NCBI GenBank assembly: GCA_015499995.1
Contig: JADNRV010000135.1
Span: forward strand, 62,001-126,000
DNA: 64,000 bases
Direction of reading: 5' to 3'
From: Flammula alnicola
Lineage: Eukaryota; Basidiomycota; Agaricomycetes; Agaricales; Strophariaceae
The notes below the pieces were generated by a model. It was not told the origin of the DNA. It worked only from the letters and a program-made list of their open reading frames with translations, and did no database searches. Below are positions 47,450-57,803 of this stretch, piece after piece. The translations under genes and the position numbers were made by a program. Position 1 is the stretch's first letter. Each line of letters starts with the position of its first letter.

Positions 47450-50400
47450 CTATTGCTGCCCCAACCGCACTTTCCAGAGATCCTGTACGCGTAAGAATAG
47501 GTCATCATCAAGAACATCAAAAACATAATAATCTTCGTCTTTCACGTAGCTCGGAAGAACCACAACACCTCGAATAATTGATTTGGCCGAAATAAAGCAG
47601 GATGATGAGCGGACTTTGGTGCGAACTCGGTAAAGTTGAAAGTCCTTTTCGCAAGTGGTAGGTTGTCCAATATGAGCATCATAGGGTTGAATCAATACCC
47701 ATGGGTCTATCCTATCATTTGTTGTGGTGGTAAACATAAAGATGAGCTTCGCAAACATGACACCACCATCTGGTGTAGCGACGAGAATATAGTCATAGCG
47801 GGGCTTGCTCATAAAGTTTGGATTGCAGCGCAGATGGTTTGTTTCTGCCTCCCAAGTGACCTTCGATATGAAAGACACTTTGAGATAGCGATATTCGAGT
47901 ATCTGCAGAAGTGGTGAGTTCATGTCTTGAAAATTTCTGCTCAAATTTTGCGAACACACCTCTGAATTTGCATCAAGAATCTTGCCGAAATCGGCAGCGC
48001 TAAATTCTGCAGAGAAATTGTCTCGCAGAAAGCGATGGAATTTACTCTGGAATCGTGTAAATGCAGAATCGCCTGCATGCACGGCTGAAATGTCTTTGAG
48101 CGAACAGGATTTCTGTACTGATCCAAAATGATATGGCCAGATTTGAATGAGCCTCCGGGTTTCAGTGTATCTGGACGTGAGTCTTCCATTTCGACTTCGG
48201 GGTCAGCGTCAAATTTTCCATCATAGAGGTCAATCTGGAATCGAATTGATTTTGCTATTCGTGACCGATGGTCAAGATGCATAATCTGTTCAAAACATTT
48301 AGAGTGATAGGAAAAATGGAGCAATGATATTTATCATACCTGTTCATCAACATCTTTACCATTTCCTATCTGCTCGTAGAACTCCTTGATGGGCGGGTGA
48401 AGACCCTCATTGATCTTTGTATTATAGTTACGAGTGGCTCCCTTGGCTATGATGTCATCGAAGGCGTGCACGCGAAGGTGCATTTTAGGGATATCCCAGT
48501 TCTTGTCAGCCTGGAGCGTCGATTGATTCTTATATTCCTGTGAGTACGCATTTGGTCAGCTAATCTGTTGACCCGAGAAAACATTATATTTCCAAGCAAC
48601 GTACTTTCATCAGTTCAGAAAATTTTCTCACAGCGTCTCGACCAGCGGCAATTGTTTCGTCTGTACAGACTTGTAAGCCAATATATGTAATCATGTTCAA
48701 GTAGGCGCGAAGGCAAGAAATAAGAAGAGCGCCCTCTTTATATTTCTTCTTGATTAGATTGTGGCTCGTGAAGAGCAAAATCTAGGTAAATAATTAATTA
48801 ATGTTACATGGCATTCCATGAATTAGAAACACACCTTGACCAGATGCTCAAGTTTTGTTGCATCTGTAAAATCCAGACTTACAACCTGATCAAAATGAGT
48901 CAGACCACGCCATGAAGGCATAGCCTTGAACCTGGCAGAGGCAATTAGCAAGACAGCACCAAAGCAAACTTGAAGCTAAGAAACAGACCTCCTATCAAGC
49001 TCAGCCAACTCGTCACGTCCAGAAGCTTTCAGATAAGTAAGGACACTTGAATAAAGGTGTTTTCCGCCTAGCCCATGTGAATCATTATGCATATGATCAT
49101 ATGATAGGATTTCATGCGGGTCTGACCACGCAACACTCATGAATGCATTCTTTAACTTGGTGTCAAATTTCACATTTGAAAATAGAGATATTTAACTTAC
49201 GTCAATTGCGCGAAGACCATTAGCTTTAAGCAATTCCTCTCCTTCTTTTGCATTGAGCACTCGAGATTCGGCAATAATTTTCTCTGTTTCAGCACCTGAA
49301 CGAAGCTGCCAAACCTTTCCGCAATCATGAAGTGCATCCTTTGGAACGTGGCAGATTGGACATGGTTCCAAACCCATGAAGCCACGATTCAGGCCCATGA
49401 CACATCTAGATAGAAATTAATGTTGGCATATATGATTAATAGCTGAACTCACTGCTCTTCATAATCAGCGGAGAATATAAGCACTATCGGGAACAAATGG
49501 CGGTCAACATTGTCACCACATTTCACCCAGCAACCAGTTACAGAATGTGGTGCTATTGTCTCGAGGAGTTTGAAGAATGATTTATGCCAGACAATACGTT
49601 TAAAATCAACGTAGTCTTTTTTCCCTTTCTCAGCTTCATCTTCTGGGACCTGTACATGTAGATATTGGTCAGCTCTGATACACAATATCCCATTTATTGG
49701 CCTACGATTGGCAACCAGCCCACAAGCTCACCGCCACCGACACCAGTGCCATTTCGAATGTGAACGTCGAAATTCCCAATGCGAGCATAGACCGGATATC
49801 CCATAACTGTTCCAAACGAAGAGAGTTTTGTTTTATCAGCATAAAGTATGAAGCACAAAGGTTTGCCACCAGGAGGAAGGCGAGACTAGTATCAAAGATC
49901 TATTACATCATAAACATATATAAATGAGAAATGTATACATACTTGTATGTTCCAGAAGCGGTCAGCAGTATATGGTTCGTGAATAAAGCGTACATATCTA
50001 GTCCCATTAAACTTGAACAACCGCTGCGCATCCCACTGAATATGCGCGGAAAGGATAGGATCCTTGATGCACTCTAGAGCCCAGTCCCAAATTGAACGTG
50101 ACCAAAAATCAAATGTTCGTATGTCGTCCGGCTTGTATTCAACAGATATCAAGTGTTTTTGAGGCTAGGATGTCTTATCAGCGAATGGGTAAGCCTGTCA
50201 GCAGATATTAGGAATAACCAACCATTGCATGAAGAACGGCACTTGTATTCCAGATCTCACAGAGGTGCGCATGATCGCGGATGGCGAACTCATCTTTACC
50301 ATCGACACAGCGCCGCATAACATCAATCAGGGCGTTAACTTGATTCTTGGTGAGTGAGGCCTTGATAGCGACCTCCGCAAATTCGAACTCGGCACAGCTT

Positions 50401-51061
50401 CCAAATGGTTTCCACGGCCGCTTGGGGTGGGGACGTGTTGAGTTGATGGTCTTAGCCTTGCGTTTATTTGCTTGGTACGTCTTGAGGGGAAAGATATCAG
50501 GGCGCCGTTTGGTATGTGGGTGATACTCGATCTTGACATCGTCCATAGAGGGACCGCTTTCTTGTTCACTAGGATCATTGGCATCCATTTCTACATACAG
50601 CGATGGTGATCAGCAGCAGCAATATACAAGCTTGATTGATACCGACCTGTCTCAATGGATTCTCGACTTGAAGCAGCTGCAGAAACCTTATCATCCTCGG
50701 GATCGAGCTCTGATAAGATGTTAGCCACTGTCCAAAATACAAGGAGACAAAATATTCCTCACCCAAGCGTCCTAATTGCTCCCAAGGTTTCGAGACTGAA
50801 CGACCAGAACCAACACGGGCGGCTGCTAAAATGTATCAGGCTATATTCACCAACTCGTACCAGAAACAATGACATACCAGGTGGGATGGTGGATGCTTTA
50901 GTTCGTCTTGCAAATTTCTTTTCTTGAACCTCTAGTTGATGCCTCTCTTCGCATGCTTTGTGATGGCGTCCGAATCCTTTGCGCTCAAAAGATCCCAGAC
51001 AGATAGTGCATTGAACCTGCTCGACAGCAGGATTTCTGGATGGTTTTTTGCCGGAGGACAT
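47450..51061 (-). mobile_element. Plavaka-type (CMC superfamily) transposase gene
   Basis: Starts MSSGKKPSRNPAVEQVQCTI with a C2H2-like finger (CTICLGSFERKGFGRHHKAC). Then HTKRRPDIFPLKTYQ, PWKPFGSCAEFEFAEVAIKA, CFILYADKTKLSSFG, YARIGNFDVHIRNGTGVGGG, DRHLFPIVLIFSADYEEQC, CPICHVPKDALHDCGKVW, WSDPHEILSYDHMHNDSHGL, HLRVHAFDDIIAKGATRNYN, and a C-terminal domain with RYLKVSFISKVTWEAETNHL ending GQQ at 47450. This is the full order of Plavaka transposases. The Asp of YADKT and other acidic residues are present. I saw no obvious stop in the exons read, so it may be active. Terminal inverted repeats were not located. Confidence 0.8.
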
Positions 51062-52005
51062 GGGAAAAGTGTACAACAACAGAAGTAGTGGTACAGGAAA
51101 TGAATGTGTGGGTTCCTTGTTCAAGAAACGTCGAGGAAGAGGGTATATTGTGGATGTGTGCAAGCAATCAACATCGATCAAGAGGCGCTCGGGTGTTACA
51201 GGGCATTACAACGGCAATGCCGATTACATCCTATCGTCACAACGGCAATGCCGATTACAGCTATCGTCACAATGGTCACGCCGGCAAGCTCGGCAGTTAC
51301 AGCTAAATTAGGAAGGCTGGATCTCGGCTTCAACGGCCGTTACAATGCCAAATGTGTTGTAACGCCAAATTTAAATCTCCGACATTACCTGGCCCTGGGG
51401 CGCTCTCTATTGGCTGAGAGTCACCTGCGCACGGGCGCTTAACGAATGTAATACAGGGAAAACGAATGTAATACAGGGAATGGGAACTGCGTGCTGCCGC
51501 ATGCTGCCGTGCAGGGTCCTTCAAATCTCGAGGTTTTAAATAGGCTATTCACGAAAGATAAACAAAAAAATTAGCTGGCTTGCTGGCTTGGTTGCGCAGA
51601 CAGTGAAATGCAATGCTTGCGCCCTTGCGCATAGCGAGAGTTGAGATTAAATCGACGAGTTGAGATTAAATCGACGTCGAAAACAATTCAGATGGGTAAG
51701 TTGGTCAGTTGTGGATGTCAAAGTCTATCTGAGAACCAGAAGACTCTGGTAGAGAACCAGAAGACTCTGTGGTAAAATATGGACAGCCAAGAAAAAAGCC
51801 GTGAGAAAAAGTGCAATGCTTTTGCCACACGTGACTTTGTGGCAAAAGTGTTGCGCAAGCTTGAAACATGGACGCTCAAACTTGTGCAGCTGACACTGGC
51901 ACGTTCATCAGACAGATGTCCTTCACAATTCATCTAGAAGTTAGAAGATAGTAATTTATAATATACAGCATACAGATAATACTAATACAAATACAAATAG
52001 ATTTT
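51062..52005. repeat. Spacer dense in short tandem duplications
   Basis: Independent duplicated words: CGTCACAACGGCAATGCCG (51,210-51,260), AACGAATGTAATACAGGGA (51,442-51,480), GAGTTGAGATTAAATCGAC (51,640-51,678) and GAGAACCAGAAGACTCTG (51,730-51,770). It lies between the transposase start and the 3' end of the nuclease gene. Confidence 0.65.
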
Positions 52006-53822
52006 TTAATCACTAAGTACAATAACTTCTGGAGAGGATACTTTGGAGTGCTTGCGCTTTGAGGGAAGGCGAATGATTTCAATGTCGGATTCAGAGCCAG
52101 TAAAATCAGGACTCTCTGGCTTGATGGGATTGAGTGGACCAACATGGGTGTTGACTGACATAGAAGTTGAAGGATGAATGCTGGTAGAAGTCGAAGGATG
52201 AATGCTGGTGGCTTCGGACAGCATCATGAGAATGGGCTCAGGCAGATATTCAATCGGGATCCAGACTTTGATTTTGGCTCGTGGATCTGTCTCTGCTGGT
52301 ATGCTGGTGCCTATTCCTAGCAAAGCGATAAAATTTGCAGTAGAGAGAGTAATGCGTGCCCATTGTCCTGGTTTTCCTTTCCTGTGGCGTACAGAAATAC
52401 TCAATATCTTCGTTTTAGCACGAGGGGTGCGGTAGAGTGCTTGAGGCTCATCATAGACTAATAGAGGCTTCAGGGTACAGAGTTGAATTCGAATATTAAG
52501 TGTACATCGAAAAATATCAAAAGAGACGTACCGATATAAGTGTTCGCAGAACTACACCGGGCCAGAGAATTTTTTCAAGCTTCTTTTCTAATACATTGGA
52601 TGTCCAGTTCAAGGATCCCATGCAGAATTGAGCAATCTGAGGAATTATGGGCTCCTTTTCGATCCAGGTAGGAATCCGACTCTTTGATGAGGACGATGAG
52701 CCTGTTGAAATTACCGGGTTTAAATACTGCGCTATCTTCTTGCATGAAATGTAGTCATAAGTGAATTTGGATGCAAGACTTGGATGGCTTGAACCGAGAT
52801 GACCACGAGAGTTAGAGAATAGCTCAGTTTGAATGCTATTGGTGATTACTTTCAGCTCTGTATCGAGTTTGAAGCCTTCAAGCCTATCAAATGCATGAAG
52901 AATTTGATCGCCAAAACCACCGCGTGCAAGGGAGGTGGCTATCCTAATGCCACAGCCTGGAAGTCCATCGGAATAGTCGCCTTTGGAAAGAAGGGCAACT
53001 AACAAGAGGCCACCTCGAGAGAGCGATACCTCAGCCGTATTTTCAATTGCGTCAATAGAATAAAGCAGATATCTATCCGACTGAGGTTTGCTACCAGACT
53101 GTTAGAAATGTCAAACCTGAAATGGCGAAGACGGAGCATACCTTCGTAAAACACACTGTGCTCCAAAAACTAAACAGTCGCTATCACTCGTCAAAACTGC
53201 GTCTATTGCATTGTAGTAACTCATTATTGCCAGCTCTGCCTCAGCTTCGCCAGGGGCCTAGGATAGAATAGAAACCTTTAGCATGATTTTTCGAAATGAA
53301 AACCATAGACTGAGACACTACCTGGTTCCAGTGAAAACCAAATGCCTCGATAATGGTCTTACAGATATTAGACCATTCTGGAACAGTCTTCGTATCAATC
53401 TGCCTGCCATGTTTGAATGAAGGTTGATTTGGACCATCGAAGACAAAGATCATCATGACGGGCGCTTCACGAAGAAATTTGCATAACTTGAAGAAGAATA
53501 TGCGAAGCGCACCCCCTGGCTTGTGCTGATATATGGGCGATGCATGCTCTGCAGCAATACATTCGTTCATGATAACACTTGCGAATAGTGTTCAATAATT
53601 TATTCAAATGATAACCACAAATTACAATGGCAAACGAACCTAATGTCCACCCCAATGCGGAGTATTTTCTGCTTCTTCGTCGCAGAATATCCATTCATCA
53701 AGCATATCTCGTTTAATGTGCACGTTTGTGCTGCAGGTTCAAGAACCTGTAATTCAAGTCAGTCAGATTGATGCCTCTCAACACTTTTAATTATGCACCT
53801 TCCAGAGGCCATTAATGCCCAT
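52006..53822 (-). CDS. XPG/GEN1-like structure-specific nuclease
   Basis: The first exon MGINGLWK splices to VLEPAAQTCTLNEICLMNGY and KILRIGVDI, the canonical XPG N-terminus. Catalytic acids are visible in order: the Asp of GVDI, the Asp of IFVFDGPNQPSFKHGRQ, the Glu pair of APGEAEAELA, SDSDCLVFGAQ, and the Asp of SKGDYSDGLPGCG. The last is followed by GGFGDQIL, as in GEN1/Yen1-type resolvases. The C-terminal part (52,404-52,006) has a VWIPIEYLPEPI block and an imperfect repeat SIHPSTS. Relatives are numerous in agarics. Because every acid is retained, a flap or junction nuclease activity is plausible; its biological role here is unknown. Confidence 0.7.
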
Positions 53823-54509
53823 AGTACTCGCTTTGAAGGTTGAGAGTAGCTCTACAAAGTGTGCAGAGAGGACGGTTAAATTGTCTCATATAGTCTGAGA
53901 TACTCCTGTCAAATCCAGATAATGGTGTTTTTTTTGGGCGCTCAAGTTCAGTTCTACGCAAATGGACACGTATAGCATATATCATTCAGCATGTTGTATC
54001 TACACAAGTATCTACGCTAGTTAAGGATGGAGAGCTACTAATGTGCACTCGCTGACCATGAACTATAGCCTGCCCTCGCCCACATTCTCATCCTGATCCT
54101 TGCCCTGGCGCCGCCCTTCGCTTATGGTCCTGATACATGTCCAGGTGGATGAAGGGCAGTTGAGCGCAGGGCTCTCATCGGCGTCGTTTGCGTTTCTTCA
54201 TGCGGAATGTTGGGGCATGGGGACAGTGAATGTGATTCGGCGTGTTTCGTCCATCCGGGGTGGTCTAAGTTCCTTTTATGTTTAATTCCATCGACGCAAG
54301 GCTGCAGGCGGGCAAGATCGCATCAGTTTCTCCATCTTTATTATATCATTCATAGCATAGAGGGAAAAGCGAAAGGGCACTACGTGCACCACAGCCATCG
54401 TTCACAAACATCGAATGCACAACTGTCCCCTTCCTGTGTCGCGTTATTCAGCTGGTCATTCGTCTTCAGCACAAATTTGAATTCTAAAAGGCCGAAGGCA
54501 GGGTTAGCC
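53823..54509. other. Upstream flank of the nuclease gene
   Basis: Promoter side of the nuclease gene and unassigned sequence up to the peptidase fragment. No gene recognised. Confidence 0.4.
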
Positions 54510-55135
54510 AAAATCCCATAAGTGGAGGATCCACGATATCATAAACAGCCTGCGAACCAGACGCGTACACGCCCAGCCACCGACCCACTTGCAAGCGAAC
54601 GAATAAATGGAAAGGAGCTCACCAGGCCTATCAGTATCGACGACCTTCGTCCACGGTGTACTCAGTCCGAGGTAACTCAAGACGTAAAACCCAGCGCCAG
54701 GAGAGAAGGCGGACGAATAATAGGACGACTTTGCAGCGTCCGTCAGGGCCTTGGGTTCTCCAACTTTCTCCGAGCTAATCATCGGCATCGGCATGGAGTA
54801 GATGCGTCGCTCCGTGAACGGCTTGGCAGCTGTGAAGTATCTGTGTGTAAAGAAGGATCAGGATAGGTCGAGGCTGGGGTGCATTACGAGTGGACGACTT
54901 TGTTAGACTTACGCCAATCCTTTCTGCGCATCGACGCCTGCGATCCCGCCGGTCACTTCCCAATCGCCGGTCATGAGGAAACGAGGGGTGCCAGAGTTGG
55001 CAGTGTTGAAGAGGGCAATGTGGTTGTACCCATTGCTGCACGTTTGCGGCACCCGATGATGCTGACATTGCCACGGTGCCTTTGGTTAGACTCCACGTGC
55101 GATGCCAGCCATCGCCAGCAGTGGCAAGCGGCAAG
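54510..55135 (-). pseudogene. Dipeptidyl aminopeptidase (DPP IV family) fragment
   Basis: GYNHIALFNTANSGTPRFLM, EVTGGIAGVDAQKGLA, an intron, YFTAAKPFTERRIYSMPMPM, then SSAFSPGAGFYVLSYLGLST and PWTKVVD. This is part of the beta-propeller of DPP IV/DapB-type serine peptidases. The catalytic hydrolase domain and N-terminal anchor are absent. It joins ribonucleotide-reductase sequence on its 5' side. Confidence 0.65.
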
Positions 55136-56460
55136 CTGAGTGCTGGCAGAGAGGCCAGTGAGATGGCGGTTGTGTCGACAGAGGTGGACCCACTCGATGA
55201 TGATGGTGTCGCTTGATTGTCACAGGCGCTGGAGATGGAGTCCGATAGAATGCGAAGGAGACAGCGAAGAAGATGGGGTAGGGATGCCGCATGGACAATT
55301 GGTCGTGATGCGGAGATGGCATTCTGCTTCTTGGCGTCCTTGAGCATGCTCTGGTCGATGGTAAACTGGATAGCCTATGCAGCGGGCCTCGTGCGGAGGT
55401 AGTACATGCCGCTCTTGAGACCCTGCTTCCAGCCATCTGGCTCTGGCAGATGAAGGCACCACGATCGAGTGAGGTCGATCTCCCAGACGGTCTTGTAGAT
55501 GGTCTTGACATCGTCAGGGGTGGTAGGGATATTCTGGATGGACCCGTTGTGGGCGATGATCATGTTCTTCATATTGTCGTCCCAGAGACCGAAATCGACG
55601 AGCTCATGGAGAAGCCATGGGCAGACGACTTGGAATTCACCAGCAAGAGCACGGCAAGTGTAGATGTTACTATTGTAGGAATTAGCATTGTTTTACAAGA
55701 TAAGCATAGCAGAGACTTACCTTTCGAAGCACTTGTTGTTAAGAAGAATCTGACTCATTGAGGCCGTGTTCCTGAGACCAGTGCGAACAATCTTCTCCTT
55801 CAACGAAGCCCAATCCCACAGGTCGATAGGTAGATGTAACACTCCACAAGTCGAACTGAAGCTGGCCGAGTTGAGCAGGGCTTCCTATCCAAGTCTCGTA
55901 AGAGCTGGCCATCGCGCTCAGCAAGCTCAGCGCTGGCCTCGAACGCAGCGTGATAGATGGTCTCAAAGATCTGGATGTTGAGCTCCTTAGCCTCCAGCAA
56001 GTCGAATGGCATGCACAGAGCCATGAAGGCATCGGCAAGACCTTGCACACCAACGCCGATAGGGCGATGGCGTATGTTGGAGTGGCGAGCTTCAGGGACG
56101 GGGTAGTAGTTGACATCGATGATCTTGTTCAAATGGTATGCGACGACTTTGGTCACATCATGGAGCTTCTGGAAGTCGTATCGGCCATTGCAGATAAGTT
56201 GGCGAGGTGGTAGCTCGATGGCGAGGTTTGGTGCGATGCAAGCTTGTGTTGTGTGCCAGAAGACGCTCGAGCCGCCAGAGCTGCTCGCTCAAGGTTTCAG
56301 GACAAGGGCAGCAGCAGGATACATAGAGTACATGGATTATGGCGTCCTTGAGGTTTCTTGCGCTCTCCAAGCCGATTGCAGAGCGAGTAGGCGATCAGCA
56401 AGGAGGGGCAGCACTGTGGGTCCGATGTCGAGTTTGATGCTGCTTACCCTGGCTAAAAGC
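55136..56460 (-). pseudogene. rnr1: Ribonucleotide reductase large-subunit fragment
   Basis: [120 protein letters not shown] and GWKQGLKSGMYYLRTRPAA follow RNR1 order. Internal pieces are missing: the conserved PMPTAS phosphate-loop segment before SMSQILLNN, and about 25 residues between YKTVWEI and GWKQGL. Frame shifts and a stop after RPAA also occur. It cannot encode an active enzyme. Confidence 0.75.
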
Positions 56461-57803
56461 TGATTCTAGTACAAAAAAGAGCAGATCAGTAACCCAATAC
56501 AAATGTGAAAGCAAACGACGAGCCCAGGCATGAGCTCTAGTCGTCTGCACAAAACGGGCTCACTTTTGCGGGGGCATCGCAAGCAATGTGCACCCTGCAT
56601 CAAACATGGCTGCGTGATGGCTACGCAAGCTCCCGCGGCACCATGGGTGGTTCGTCCGAGAGGTGTTCGAGAGGTGGTGAGAGGCGGCGGTCGTTGGTGC
56701 GTGCATGCAACGGGCAGGCAAGCCATCAACGTGCGGGTGATGGCAGTGGCAAGCCGTGCGATCGTCGATGGCCATCGTCGATATCCTCCACCAGCTGGAG
56801 CCCCTCATATGAGAGAGCCCAGCACGGTGCAAGCCTCATATCAGCGGTTGTGGTTGTCGATGGCTATGCGCAGCGGGCAGGTGGCCACACGGTGAGCTCC
56901 CGCGATTCATTTGAAAGGCGTGCACGATATACCCTCACACGGTCCTTATCGCTCTCCTCCGCGCAAGGCTACCTCGCCATCCGTCCTGCGTGTTCATCGC
57001 CATCCACCCATCACCCAGCCACCACCAGACATCTGCGCTGCCGTCAATGCCCGCAGCAGGATGACCTTCGCCTGCCCCACGTTCGACTTTGCGCAACACG
57101 CCGTGCACCGCACGTACGTCGTGCGCCGTATCCACTTCTTGCCCACTGAATCGCGTGTCACGATGGCTCGATGTGGGCGTCGACGGCCTCATCATCCCCC
57201 GGTACCTATGCACCCCCGCCCTCGCCCTGTGCCCCAGGTGCCTTCAGCATCGCCGCATGCAGCGGCAAGGGCAAGGACAAGGGCATGGGCAGAGGCATGT
57301 TCGCGCAGAGGCCAACTGAAGCGATTGTATCCCGAAATGTTCGGGAAGTTGGACGCGGGGGTGTTGGACGCACTCATGGAATTAGCTCAGGGTTCAGAGG
57401 GGGAGACGAAGGGGGTCATCAAGGAGGAGAGGGACATTGTCGAGGACATCTACGAGGCCATCATGCGCCTGCATGCGCTCGCCATCGACCTCCCGGTGCC
57501 CGCCGGAGACGACTTCGCGGAGCTCCCGATGCACCGCGGGTGAGAGAAGCTGGGAGAAGGAGGTGTGCGTGGGCTGAGGTGGTTGAAGTTGACATAGGAG
57601 ACCTGGAAGAGGTCGTGCCAACTGCCCAGAGTCAACAAGCACCCATCATGTGATTCCGGGCATGCAAGAACAAGAACAAGAAACTGCACCAGAGAATGAC
57701 TCTTTGCAGAATGACTCTATGCAGAGAGAGCTAAGGAGATCTGAGAAGATAGGCTAATAAAGTCCATGTAATATTATTTGCGGTTGAAACCTGAGTGACA
57801 TTG
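56461..57803. other. Unassigned GC-rich block
   Basis: Overlapping ORFs in several frames. The most protein-like reading is on the plus strand (57,310-57,543: QLKRLYPEMFGKLDAGVLDA, then KEERDIVEDIYEAIMRLHAL). No family recognised; it may be a further captured fragment. Confidence 0.3.

Noticed and set aside
56530..57650. Overlapping plus-strand ORFs of 120-210 aa
   Set aside because: GC-rich, several frames open at once, no recognisable family; left unassigned.
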